Assembly: GCA_937888955.1 (NCBI GenBank)
Contig: CALAQW010000103.1
Location: forward strand, 1 to 42,302
From: an uncultured Alphaproteobacteria bacterium
GTDB lineage: Bacteria; Pseudomonadota; Alphaproteobacteria; UBA11222
Reading direction: 5' to 3'
DNA: 42,302 nucleotides
Shown here: positions 9,615-17,615 of the stretch, in pieces
Position numbering within the stretch: position 1 is the stretch's first letter
Layout of the letters: each line of letters opens with the position of its first letter
Notes under the pieces: model-generated
Told to the model about the DNA's origin: nothing
Seen by the model: only the letters and a program-made list of their open reading frames with translations
The model's database searches: none
Position numbers and translations under genes: made by a program

Positions 9615-10718
9615 ATGTCCTACGTACCGATTTCCGCGGATTCTCACATCACCGAGCCGCCGAATTGTTATATCGACTATATCGATCCGAAATATCGCGA
9701 TGTGGCGCCGTCGATGAAATTTGTCGAAGGGCTTGGCGATATCTATGTCGTGAACGGCATGGACAACCCGATTCCCATGGGGCTTGTTGCGGCTGCCGGG
9801 CTTGATCCGTCTGAACTGCGCGTCGACGGCATGCGGTTCGATGATCTGTGGAAGAGCGGCTGGGACGCGAAATACCGTGTTGCCGACCAGGAAAAAGACG
9901 GTGTCGCGGCGGAAATCATCTATCCGACCGTCGGCATGGTGATGTGCAACCATCCGGACTTCGAATATAAGCGCGCCTGCATGAAGGCATATAATCGCTG
10001 GCTGCTTGACTATTGCTCCGAAGACCGCAAGCGGCTGATCCCGCTGGCGCAGATTGCCATGGGTTCGATCGCAGAAGGCATGGCAGATCTGAAAGAGATC
10101 AAGGAGCAGGGCTTTGCCGGCGTGATGATGCCGGGCAATCCGGCCGAATTGGATTATGACGATCCGGCTTATGACCCGTTCTGGCAGCTTGCGATCGAGC
10201 TTGAACTGCCGTTGTCCTTCCATATTCTGACCAGCAGCTCGGACGGCATCAGCGGCGCGCCGCGCGGCCCGCGCATCAATGCGTTCCAGTCGATCATCCG
10301 CGGCTGTCAGGATATCATGGGCATGCTGATCTTCTCGGGCGTGTTCGAACGCAACCCCGATCTCAAGATCTGCTGCGTGGAAGCGGATGCCGGCTGGGTG
10401 CCGCATTACATGTACCGTATGGACCATGCTTACAAGCGGCACCGGTTCTGGATGAAGGGTCAGGAACTGGCCAAGCTTCCCAGCGAGTATTTCAAGGAAA
10501 ACATCTATCTGACCTTCCAGGATGACTGGGTCGCCTTCAGAATGGCTGAAATGATGAACACCAAACGGCTGATGTGGGCCAACGATTTCCCGCATTCGGA
10601 TTCAACCTGGCCCTGGTCCAAGGAGATCCTTGCCGAACATACATCTGGCCTGACGGAAGATCAGAAGAAAGACATTCTGCATGACAATGTCGCAACGCTC
10701 TATAAGCTGGCTGTTTAG
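9615..10718 (+). CDS. Amidohydrolase family protein (amidohydrolase 2 / ACMSD-like TIM barrel)
   Basis: This 367-residue protein belongs to the metal-dependent hydrolase group containing ACMSD and 5-carboxyvanillate decarboxylase. It begins with the strand-loop ISADSHITEP (D9, H11 in place of the canonical HxH). FHILTSSSDG near residue 200 supplies a further metal histidine, and the conserved NDFPHSDSTWPWS near 315-327 contains the catalytic aspartate. Such enzymes hydrolyse or decarboxylate small carboxylates; many paralogues of this long version are uncharacterised and common in organisms that degrade cyclic compounds. The substrate is unknown. The start is preceded by a very strong GGAGGAAGAGGAG. 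A terminator follows, so the gene is probably monocistronic. Confidence 0.87.
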   Translation: MSYVPISADSHITEPPNCYIDYIDPKYRDVAPSMKFVEGLGDIYVVNGMDNPIPMGLVAAAGLDPSELRVDGMRFDDLWKSGWDAKYRVADQEKDGVAAEIIYPTVGMVMCNHPDFEYKRACMKAYNRWLLDYCSEDRKRLIPLAQIAMGSIAEGMADLKEIKEQGFAGVMMPGNPAELDYDDPAYDPFWQLAIELELPLSFHILTSSSDGISGAPRGPRINAFQSIIRGCQDIMGMLIFSGVFERNPDLKICCVEADAGWVPHYMYRMDHAYKRHRFWMKGQELAKLPSEYFKENIYLTFQDDWVAFRMAEMMNTKRLMWANDFPHSDSTWPWSKEILAEHTSGLTEDQKKDILHDNVATLYKLAV

Positions 10719-10739
10719 TCACACATAAGTCCGACATTC

Positions 10740-10780
10740 AGCCGGCACCGCGATTTGATCGCAGTGCCGGCTGTTTTTTT
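10740..10780 (+). terminator. Rho-independent terminator after the amidohydrolase-2 gene
   Basis: AGCCGGCAC pairs with GTGCCGGCT, and after a C-A mismatch GCGAT pairs with ATCGC around the loop TTG. A G and then seven T follow. It lies about 20 nt after the stop codon. Confidence 0.9.
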
Positions 10781-10806
10781 CACTGGCGGAGTTTTGGAGG
10801 AAAAGG

Positions 10807-12489
10807 ATGGCTTACGATATTAAAATCACCGGCGGCACCATTATGGATGGGACGGGTGCCAAGGGTTATGCCGGCGATGTCGGCATCAAGGACGGCAAGG
10901 TTGTCGCGCTGGGCAATGCGCCGGAAGACGCGGACAAGGTCATCGATGCGACCGGCAAGGTGGTGTGTCCGGGGTTTGTCGATATCCATACGCATTATGA
11001 CGCGCAGGTCATGTGGGACCGTATGCTGACGATCTCCCCCTGGCATGGGGTGACGACGGTTGTTACTGGCAATTGCGGTTTTACTGTCGCGCCGACCCGT
11101 GACGCGCATCGTGATCTCATCATGCGCACGCTTGAGAATGTGGAAGGCATGAGCGTCGAGGCGCTGCGCTCCGGGCTTGGCGAGACCTGGCCGTTTGAGA
11201 CCTTTCCGGAATATCTCGATGCGATTGAAAAGACCGGTACGGCCATCAATGTGGCGGCACTGATCGGGCATACCGCGGTGCGCATGTATGTGATGGGCGA
11301 GGAATCGACCGAACGTGAGGCGACAGACGAAGAAGTCGCGCAGATGAAGCGGATCGTCGCCGACGCGATCGAGGCCGGCGCGCTTGGGTTCGCGACATCC
11401 AAGGCGTTCACCCATGTCGGTTATGAAGGTCGCCCGGTACCAAGCCGGCTTGCAAGCTTTGATGAGATCCGTGAGATCGCCAGCGCGCTGGGCGAGGCGG
11501 GCAAGGGGATGATCCAGGCAACCGTTGGCGAAAATCTGTCCTTCAACGAGTTCGCCACGCTCTATCAGGACAACAAATGCAATGTCAGCTGGACCGCGCT
11601 GCTTGGCGGCGGTGGTCTTGGTTTCGGTTCGGCGATCGATCAGCTTAAACGGTCCGCCGAACTGGTGGAGCAGGGCAACAAGGTCTATCCGCAGGTGACC
11701 TGCCGGCCGCTCAACTTCGAGCTGCAACTCAAGGCGCCGTTCATTTTCGAAAGCAGCCCGGTCTTCAAACCGGTCTCCGAAGCGCCGACGGTTGAAGCCA
11801 AGATGGCGGTTTATGACAGTGCGGAATTCCGCGCGGCCTTCAAGGAAATGCTGAAGGCAGGATTGGGCGCAATTTGGCAGAATGCGGTTATTACCTACTG
11901 CCCGTCCGAGCCCGCGCTTGAAGAGCGGCTGGTTTACGAGGTGGCCGAAGAGCGTGGCGTTCATCCGGGCGATTTGAGCATCGATCTGTCCCTGCGTGAC
12001 AAGCTTGAGGTGCGGTTCCGGATTCCGGTGGCGAACTCCAATGAGGATGAAGTTGAAACGCTGTTGACGGACCCGAACACCGTGCTCGGGCTTTCGGATG
12101 CTGGTGCTCATGCAAGTCAGCTTTGCGATGCCTGCTTCTCGACCCATCTGTTGAGCCGCTGGGTCCGCGAACGCAAGGCGATGTCGCTTGAGGAAGCTGT
12201 CCGCATGCTGACTTCACGGCCTGCGGAAGTGTTCGCGATCAAGGATCGTGGCCTGCTTGCTGAAGGTAAACCTGCCGACGTTGTCGTGTTCGATCCTGAT
12301 ACGGTGGGCACATCGGGTCTGAAGCGTGTCTATGATTTTCCTGGCGGCGCAGATCGTCTCGTTGCCGAGGCTTACGGCATCGACGCGGTTGTGGTGAATG
12401 GCGTGTTGCTGCGTGAGGGTGATAAGGACATGATCGATATCAATGGCAATTTGCCCGGCAAGTTGCTGCGCAACGGTCAGGCAGCCTGA
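10807..12489 (+). CDS. N-acyl-D-amino-acid deacylase family amidohydrolase (amidohydrolase 3)
   Basis: This 560-residue protein resembles D-aminoacylases and dihydroorotase-like hydrolases. The N-terminal beta-sandwich strand ITGGTIMDGTGA leads into the barrel motif GFVDIHTHYDAQ (H61, H63). TGNCGFTVAPT follows; its Cys (C90) corresponds to the zinc-ligand Cys of D-aminoacylase. LSDAGAH near residue 435 supplies a catalytic aspartate, and the C-terminal sandwich ends GKPADVVVFDPD. D-aminoacylases are about 480 residues; the extra length is typical of uncharacterised relatives in degradation clusters, so the substrate may be another cyclic or N-acyl compound. A GGAGG site lies just before the ATG. 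It is bounded by terminators on both sides, hence its own transcription unit. Confidence 0.85.
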   Translation: MAYDIKITGGTIMDGTGAKGYAGDVGIKDGKVVALGNAPEDADKVIDATGKVVCPGFVDIHTHYDAQVMWDRMLTISPWHGVTTVVTGNCGFTVAPTRDAHRDLIMRTLENVEGMSVEALRSGLGETWPFETFPEYLDAIEKTGTAINVAALIGHTAVRMYVMGEESTEREATDEEVAQMKRIVADAIEAGALGFATSKAFTHVGYEGRPVPSRLASFDEIREIASALGEAGKGMIQATVGENLSFNEFATLYQDNKCNVSWTALLGGGGLGFGSAIDQLKRSAELVEQGNKVYPQVTCRPLNFELQLKAPFIFESSPVFKPVSEAPTVEAKMAVYDSAEFRAAFKEMLKAGLGAIWQNAVITYCPSEPALEERLVYEVAEERGVHPGDLSIDLSLRDKLEVRFRIPVANSNEDEVETLLTDPNTVLGLSDAGAHASQLCDACFSTHLLSRWVRERKAMSLEEAVRMLTSRPAEVFAIKDRGLLAEGKPADVVVFDPDTVGTSGLKRVYDFPGGADRLVAEAYGIDAVVVNGVLLREGDKDMIDINGNLPGKLLRNGQAA

Positions 12490-12502
12490 CCGGCGGAAAT
12501 GA

Positions 12503-12520
12503 CCGGGCCTTTCGGCCCGG
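12503..12520 (+). other. GC hairpin just after the D-aminoacylase-like gene
   Basis: CCGGGCC-TTTC-GGCCCGG makes a 7-bp stem with a tetraloop 13 nt after the stop codon but without a T tract. It may protect the 3' end ahead of the true terminator that follows. Confidence 0.4.
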
Positions 12521-12545
12521 CCTGATATCGGGATTCTGATCATTT

Positions 12546-12580
12546 ATGCCCGGGATTTAATTATCCCGGGCATTTTTTTT
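12546..12580 (+). terminator. Rho-independent terminator after the D-aminoacylase-like gene
   Basis: ATGCCCGGGAT and ATCCCGGGCAT pair over 11 bp with the loop TTAATT, and eight T close the structure. Confidence 0.9.
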
Positions 12581-12709
12581 GGATGAGGATTTTTATGGAC
12601 GATGAGCAGTTAATCATCTATATCCGGCAAAAATGATGGATAATTTATCAATATAGAATAATAAAACTTCTATTATGAAATAATATATGTGAATATGTAG
12701 GTATACTAT

Positions 12710-12982
12710 ATGATTACGGGTGGACAGATGCGTGCGGCGCGCGCATTGCTTGGGATCGACCAGATGGCGCTTGCGAAACTGGCAGGGCTTTCCTTGCCGA
12801 CGATTCAGCGGATGGAGGCAAGTCGCGGTCATGTACGCGGCACCGTGGAAAGTCTGACGAAGGTGGTTGCGGGGCTGGAACGTGCGGGGATTGAACTTAT
12901 CAGTGAAAATACGACAAGCCATTCAGGTGGGCGCGGTGTCCGGCTTCGCGCCGATACGGCCGACGGTGAGAAGATCAATTGA
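12710..12982 (+). CDS. Small XRE-family helix-turn-helix regulator
   Basis: The 90-residue protein is essentially one helix-turn-helix domain. Its start MITGGQMRAARALLGIDQ, the recognition region LAKLAGLSLPTIQRMEAS at about 25-42, and a C-terminal strand ending GVRLRADTADGE match a common short alphaproteobacterial type. Such genes often stand directly before SulP anion transporters, as here, where the transporter begins 45 nt downstream; this suggests local control of the transporter (inference). The ATG at 12710 gives the family's usual N-terminus although its ribosome-binding site is weak. The 130 nt before it are strikingly AT-rich, consistent with a promoter region, but I cannot define boxes. 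Confidence 0.85.
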   Translation: MITGGQMRAARALLGIDQMALAKLAGLSLPTIQRMEASRGHVRGTVESLTKVVAGLERAGIELISENTTSHSGGRGVRLRADTADGEKIN

Positions 12983-13027
12983 TGCGTAGACCGGGCTGTC
13001 GCGAAATAACAGGGTAGTCATGCAGCG

Positions 13028-14821
13028 ATGACAATGCGGCGGATGCGCCCCGCGCGCAGTGAGCAAAGTAGACCGGCGGCGGCAAAGCCCGGCTTTGCAG
13101 CGCTTTTTACCCCCAAGCTTGTCACTGTGTTGCGTGAAGGTTATGGCTTGCGCCAATTCAGATCGGATGCCGTGGCCGGCCTGACGGTTGCGGTTGTGGC
13201 TCTGCCCCTGTCCATGGCGATAGCGATCGCCTCGGGGGTGACGCCGGCACAGGGGCTTTATACAGCGATTGTCGGCGGTTTTATTGTCTCCCTGCTGGGT
13301 GGCAGCCGGTTTCAGATCGGCGGTCCTGCGGGCGCATTCATCGTGCTTGTCGCGGCGACTGTACAGATGCACGGGGTCGACGGGCTGGTCCTCGCGACAA
13401 TCATTTCGGGGGGGTTGCTGCTCGCTATCGGTTTCCTGCAGCTCGGCACCTTTATAAAATTCATCCCTTATCCGGTAACGGTGGGTTTTACTGCCGGGAT
13501 CGCGGTAATCATTTTCGCCAGCCAGTTGAAGCCGCTTCTCGGGCTGACACTGGATGGCCCCGAGCCCGGACCGCTTGTCGAGAAGATTCCCATGCTCTGG
13601 CACGGCTTGCCGGGGTGGAGCGCCGCATCGTTCGGCCTTGCGCTGCTTACCATCAGCTGCATTCTGTTTCTCAAGGCGCGCTGGCCGCGTTGGCCGGCTA
13701 TGCTGATCGCCATCGCACTTTCTTCCATCGTGGCAGCGCCGCTTGATTTTCAGGTCCCAACGATCGGGTCGGAATTTGGCGGTATACCGCCGTCACTGCC
13801 GCCTTTTGCTCTACCTGAATTCGGTTTGGAAAAAATTATTGCCGTGCTGCCGAACGCCATAGGTTTCGCGTTGCTTGGTGCGATCGAGTCTTTGCTGTCG
13901 GCTGTGGTCGCCGATGGCATGACAGGGCGGCGGCACCGTTCCAACTGCGAACTCGTTGGACAGGGGGTCGCCAATATCGCTTCCGGATTTGCCGGCGGCT
14001 TTTGTGTGACCGGCACGATCGCGCGCACGGCAACCAATGTACGTGCCGGTGCGCATGGGCCGGTGGCCGGCATGCTGCATGCGCTGTCGCTGCTTTTTTT
14101 CATGCTGATTGCAGCACCGCTTGCCGCCTTCATACCGCTGGCGAGCCTGGCGGGGGTGCTTGCGGTGGTTGCCTGGGATATGGTTGAAAAACATGCATTC
14201 GTCATGCTTCTGCGTGCGTCACGCGGCGACGCGCTTGTTCTGGTTTCGACATTCTTGCTGACAGTGTTCCGGGATCTGACCGAGGCGATCATTGTTGGAT
14301 TTGCCTTGGGTTCGGTGCTGTTTATCTACCGCATGTCGAAGGAGATCGGGATCGAGACACATGCGCCCCTGGTTCTGTCTGATCGCGCCGATAATTCTGG
14401 CGACAAGCGGCCATCTTATGACGCTGGCGTGGTTGCGGATCCGGAAATCCTCGTTTACCGGATCTCGGGAGCGCTTTTCTTTGGCGCTTCGGCGGCGATC
14501 GGTGCGGTGCTTGATCGGATCGCTGATACCCATCGATTGCTTGTTATCGACCTTGATGCGGTGTCATTGATCGATTCGACTGCGGCTAATGTTATCTGCA
14601 ATCTTGCCCAAAAGGCCGCCAATAGCAGTGTGGGTTGCGTATTGACAAGTGCCTCGCCGGCAGTGCGGCAGGCATTATCGGCCTATGGCGTGGCGCCGCC
14701 GCTTGTCAGCTATGCGGCCAGTGTTTCCGACGCTGTCCGCGATTATCGCGCGGACCGCTCTTCCGCCTTGTCGCAAGAAGTTCTCTCTTCCGAAGGCGTT
14801 TCCGGAGTGTGCCAGAAATAG
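13028..14821 (+). CDS. SulP family inorganic anion transporter with C-terminal STAS domain
   Basis: The 597 residues form a full SulP (SLC26-like) carrier: about 30 cytosolic residues, a membrane part with many hydrophobic segments from about 45 to 440, and a STAS domain from about 475. Family hallmarks include GLYTAIVGGFIVSLLGGS and QIGGPAGAFIVLVA near 80-115 and the STAS core LDAVSLIDSTAAN near 520-533. Substrates of the family are sulfate, bicarbonate, chloride or dicarboxylates; no carbonic anhydrase is adjacent, so the ion cannot be chosen. The XRE gene upstream is probably in the same transcript. The last 79 nt overlap a small minus-strand gene. Confidence 0.92.
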   Translation: MTMRRMRPARSEQSRPAAAKPGFAALFTPKLVTVLREGYGLRQFRSDAVAGLTVAVVALPLSMAIAIASGVTPAQGLYTAIVGGFIVSLLGGSRFQIGGPAGAFIVLVAATVQMHGVDGLVLATIISGGLLLAIGFLQLGTFIKFIPYPVTVGFTAGIAVIIFASQLKPLLGLTLDGPEPGPLVEKIPMLWHGLPGWSAASFGLALLTISCILFLKARWPRWPAMLIAIALSSIVAAPLDFQVPTIGSEFGGIPPSLPPFALPEFGLEKIIAVLPNAIGFALLGAIESLLSAVVADGMTGRRHRSNCELVGQGVANIASGFAGGFCVTGTIARTATNVRAGAHGPVAGMLHALSLLFFMLIAAPLAAFIPLASLAGVLAVVAWDMVEKHAFVMLLRASRGDALVLVSTFLLTVFRDLTEAIIVGFALGSVLFIYRMSKEIGIETHAPLVLSDRADNSGDKRPSYDAGVVADPEILVYRISGALFFGASAAIGAVLDRIADTHRLLVIDLDAVSLIDSTAANVICNLAQKAANSSVGCVLTSASPAVRQALSAYGVAPPLVSYAASVSDAVRDYRADRSSALSQEVLSSEGVSGVCQK

Positions 14822-14919
14822 GCGGGGTCGACTTCGCGCATCAGGCATGGCGGCGCGGCGCATTCGATCACCTGTTCGGCTTGGGCGGTGCCGGGTAACG
14901 CCTCGTCGTTATGTTTCAT
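14743..14919 (-). CDS. Small hypothetical protein with Cys-x4-Cys and DPAY motif
   Basis: A 58-codon minus-strand frame starts with ATG at 14919 behind a near-perfect ribosome-binding site (GGGAGG, 5 nt spacing) and ends TAA at 14743. The protein begins MKHNDEALPG and has ECAAPPCLMREVDPAYFWHTPE at about residues 20-40, with cysteines at 20 and 25, and an acidic/basic tail. I recall small proteobacterial proteins with a PPC-(x)-M-(x)-E-(V/L)-DP-(A/S)-Y core, but cannot confirm the family. Its 3' 79 nt run antisense to the end of the SulP gene. It fills an otherwise unexplained 266-nt gap before the LLM gene. No function is known. Confidence 0.6.
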   Translation of the reverse strand: MKHNDEALPGTAQAEQVIECAAPPCLMREVDPAYFWHTPETPSEERTSCDKAEERSAR

Positions 14920-15087
14920 GACATCCTCCCTGATTTTGCAACGAGCCCCGCATGAACCGCATAAACTCTAGAACACGCGGCGATCTGACGCAAATCCGCA
15001 GCAGCCTGCGGATTGACCCTCATGCGTTGCGTTCGGATAATAGTCGTATCAAGGCGTGAAGCCATTTGCCAGGAAGGGGAGGCGCGT

Positions 15088-16254
15088 GTGAGGACATCAC
15101 TGTTTTACTTGCCATCTGTCGGTAGCAAGAAGGAAATGGAAGAGGGGATGGTCGGCCTGCGGCCCGAGCTTTATCAGCAGATGCTGAAGGAGCTGAGCGA
15201 GCAGGCAAAACTCGCCGATGAGGCAGGCTACGATTCCATCAGCTTTACCGAACATCACTTCCATGTCGAAGGGTTCGAGATGTCGAACAATCCGATCCTT
15301 CTTGATTTGTTTGTTGGTATGCAGACGAAAAATATCCGGGTCGGTCAGCTCGGGATCGTGCTGCCTGCCAATAACCCGATCCGGGTGGCCGAGGATATCG
15401 CCATGCTTGACCATATGACGGGCGGGCGGGCCTGCGCTGGCTTTGCGCGCGGCTATCAGCGTCGCTGGGTCGATATCATGGCGCAGCAGACGCACGGGAT
15501 TCACGGCGCGAGCCCGCATCAGCATGATGAGATCGATGCGGCCAATCGCGCCGCGTTCGAAGAATGCTTCACCATCATCAAGAAATGCTGGACCGAGGAT
15601 CTGTTGAGCTATCAGGGCAAATACTGGAATGTCCCGCCCGGCGAAACGCCGTGGGATATCGACTTCACCAACAAATATGGCGCTGGTATTGAAAATGGTG
15701 TCGTGAAGCAGGTCGGCGTCGTGCCCAAGCCGCTGCAAAAACCGCATCCGGAAATCTTCCAGCCATTCGCCTCGTCTGAACGCAGCGTGCGCTGGTGCGC
15801 GGCGGAAGGGGCGACGGCGGTGTTGCCGCCATTGCACCCCAAGCTTGAGGAACGGCTGATCGATGCCTATCAGGAAGTGTCGGGCAAGCCGCGCGGGCAG
15901 GGGATCGGGATCCTGCGCGATATCGTGATTGCAGACAGCGACGAGGAGGCACTGCAGCTCTGGACCGATTCGGGCCGCTATTGCAGCGAACAATGGTTCG
16001 CTCCGTTCCATTTCGGGGAGGGTATGCTTGACCCCGATACGGGCGAGGATAATTTTGCGCATGAGAATTATCTCGATATGGGCTATGCGCTTGTCGGCAC
16101 CGTGGATACCGTTTGCCGGCAGATGGAGGCACTGACCAAGCGGCTGCCGGTTAACTGGATTTTTGGCTGGGCTTATAACGGGCTGTTGCCGCATGACAAA
16201 TTGATGCGGACGCTCGAGCTTTATGCGACCAAGGTGATGCCGAAATTCGGTTAG
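15088..16254 (+). CDS. LLM class flavin-dependent oxidoreductase (luciferase-like monooxygenase)
   Basis: This 388-residue TIM-barrel protein has typical bacterial luciferase-like features: LADEAGYDSISFTEHHFH near 45-62, RVGQLGIVLPANNPIRVAEDIAMLDHMTGGR near 85-115 and GFARGYQRRW after it. The family oxidises substrates with FMNH2 and O2, or with F420 in some members; the SFTEHHF form fits the FMN-type. The enzyme would need a flavin reductase, and none is adjacent. I place the start at the GTG at 15088 because AGGGGAGG lies 5 nt upstream and the protein then begins RTSLFYLPS; an in-frame ATG at 15013 has no such site. The substrate is unknown. Confidence 0.88.
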   Translation: MRTSLFYLPSVGSKKEMEEGMVGLRPELYQQMLKELSEQAKLADEAGYDSISFTEHHFHVEGFEMSNNPILLDLFVGMQTKNIRVGQLGIVLPANNPIRVAEDIAMLDHMTGGRACAGFARGYQRRWVDIMAQQTHGIHGASPHQHDEIDAANRAAFEECFTIIKKCWTEDLLSYQGKYWNVPPGETPWDIDFTNKYGAGIENGVVKQVGVVPKPLQKPHPEIFQPFASSERSVRWCAAEGATAVLPPLHPKLEERLIDAYQEVSGKPRGQGIGILRDIVIADSDEEALQLWTDSGRYCSEQWFAPFHFGEGMLDPDTGEDNFAHENYLDMGYALVGTVDTVCRQMEALTKRLPVNWIFGWAYNGLLPHDKLMRTLELYATKVMPKFG

Positions 16255-16328
16255 GCATGCGCTGAAACAGTCCGTGCCCACTGGAAGGGACCCGGTCAGG
16301 GGCATTTACTTTGTCCCCTGTTTGCGGC

Positions 16329-17615
16329 ATGGCTCCTGCCATGAGCGGTGCCCCACATAACAGAGCGAACGGGACGGGCGCGCGGTTTCCTGCCGCCCGG
16401 ATCAGCCTGTTTTATATCTGTATCTTCCTTGTGATGGGGGTGCATCTGCCTTACTGGCCGGTCTGGTTCGCCGCGCGCGGGTTGAGTGCGGATGATATCG
16501 GGCTGATCCTGGCGCTGTCGCTCGGCCTGCGGGTGGTTGCGGGACCGGTGATCGCGGTTTCGGCGGATCGCCTGGGGCGTCGGCGCGGGCCGCTTGTCGC
16601 GCTTGCATCGGGGTGCCTGGCGGGGTTCGCGCTCTATGGCCTGACCGATAGCTTCTGGTCGATCCTGTTTGTGACCCTGATCGCGAACGCGCTGTTATCG
16701 GCGATGATGCCGCTTATCGATACGCTGGCATTGCAGCGCGCGCCGCTCGACGGGTTCGATTATGGCCGGGTGCGTTTGTGGGGGAGTATCAGCTTTATTG
16801 CCGCCAGTATGGGGGGCGGCTGGTTTCTGGCGCAGGTGACAGGTACGGGTGCCGAGCAAATCTGGGGCATGGTGCTTGCGGCTGCGGCGCTAACGGTGGG
16901 GGCGGCCTGTCTGCTGCCAGGGGAGCGGCGCAGCCCGGGGATTGACGGGCAAACGGACGTTAGTCGCCGTTTCCCGTCCTCCCGTCATGTCTGGTCGGCG
17001 GCGCTCGGGCTCTGCCGGCACCGCCAGTTCTTGCTGTTCGTGCTGGCGGCCGCTGCTATTCAAGGCGGGCATGCGGTCTATTACGCTTTCGGCACGCTTC
17101 ATTGGCGGCAGGCGGGGCTTGACGACAGCTTGATCGGAATCCTGTGGGCGATCGGGGTTGTCGCTGAAATCCTGTTATTTCTGGTTGCGGCCCCCTTTGT
17201 CGCGCGGCTCGGTCCGGCCTGGTGCATCGCAGTTGGCGGCGTTGCGGGCATTCTGCGCTGGAGCGTGACGGCCTTCACGCCCGCATTGCCTGTTCTTATG
17301 CTGATGCAGTGTCTGCATGCCTTTACCTTCGGGGCGACGCATCTGGGGGCGATGCATTTTCTCAGCCGTGCCGCGCCGCCCGGTCTCGCGGCAACCGCGC
17401 AAAGCATTTATGCGGCGTTGTCGGCGGGGTTGGTGATCGGTGCGGTCACCTATCTGTCGGGCGTTGCCTATCAGGCGTGGGGCGGTTTTGCCTATCTGGG
17501 GATGGCGCTGTTATGTGCGGCCGGCGCGCTTGCGGCCATTCGGCTGGCGCGGGTGTGGGACGGCGATGTTCTGGCCGCTCAGCCCCAAAGCGCCGAAGCG
17601 GCGGGGAACAGCTGA
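16329..17615 (+). CDS. MFS transporter (MFS_1-like, HcaT/nucleoside-symporter type)
   Basis: The roughly 428-residue protein has about twelve hydrophobic segments. LFYICIFLVMGVHLPYWPVWFAARGLS starts the first helix pair, and the loop 2-3 motif is SADRLGRRRGP, typical of the major facilitator superfamily. The pattern resembles the phenylpropionate (HcaT) and nucleoside-H+ symporter branch. The substrate is unknown; the convergent dgcN-dgcA genes suggest amino-acid derivatives, but the opposite orientation weakens that link. Start choice is uncertain: ATG at 16329 or 16341, or TTG at 16311, which has AGGGG about 8 nt upstream. Its last 37 nt overlap the end of dgcA on the other strand. Confidence 0.85.
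   Translation: MAPAMSGAPHNRANGTGARFPAARISLFYICIFLVMGVHLPYWPVWFAARGLSADDIGLILALSLGLRVVAGPVIAVSADRLGRRRGPLVALASGCLAGFALYGLTDSFWSILFVTLIANALLSAMMPLIDTLALQRAPLDGFDYGRVRLWGSISFIAASMGGGWFLAQVTGTGAEQIWGMVLAAAALTVGAACLLPGERRSPGIDGQTDVSRRFPSSRHVWSAALGLCRHRQFLLFVLAAAAIQGGHAVYYAFGTLHWRQAGLDDSLIGILWAIGVVAEILLFLVAAPFVARLGPAWCIAVGGVAGILRWSVTAFTPALPVLMLMQCLHAFTFGATHLGAMHFLSRAAPPGLAATAQSIYAALSAGLVIGAVTYLSGVAYQAWGGFAYLGMALLCAAGALAAIRLARVWDGDVLAAQPQSAEAAGNS

Noticed and set aside
12584-12633. Tiny frame MRIFMDDEQLIIYIRQK before the XRE gene
   Set aside because: Seventeen codons with only a weak ribosome-binding site and no attenuator-like structure after it; most likely chance.
13750-14292. 180-codon frame antisense to the SulP gene
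   Set aside because: Typical shadow frame in GC-rich coding DNA; the plus strand has clear SulP motifs over this stretch.
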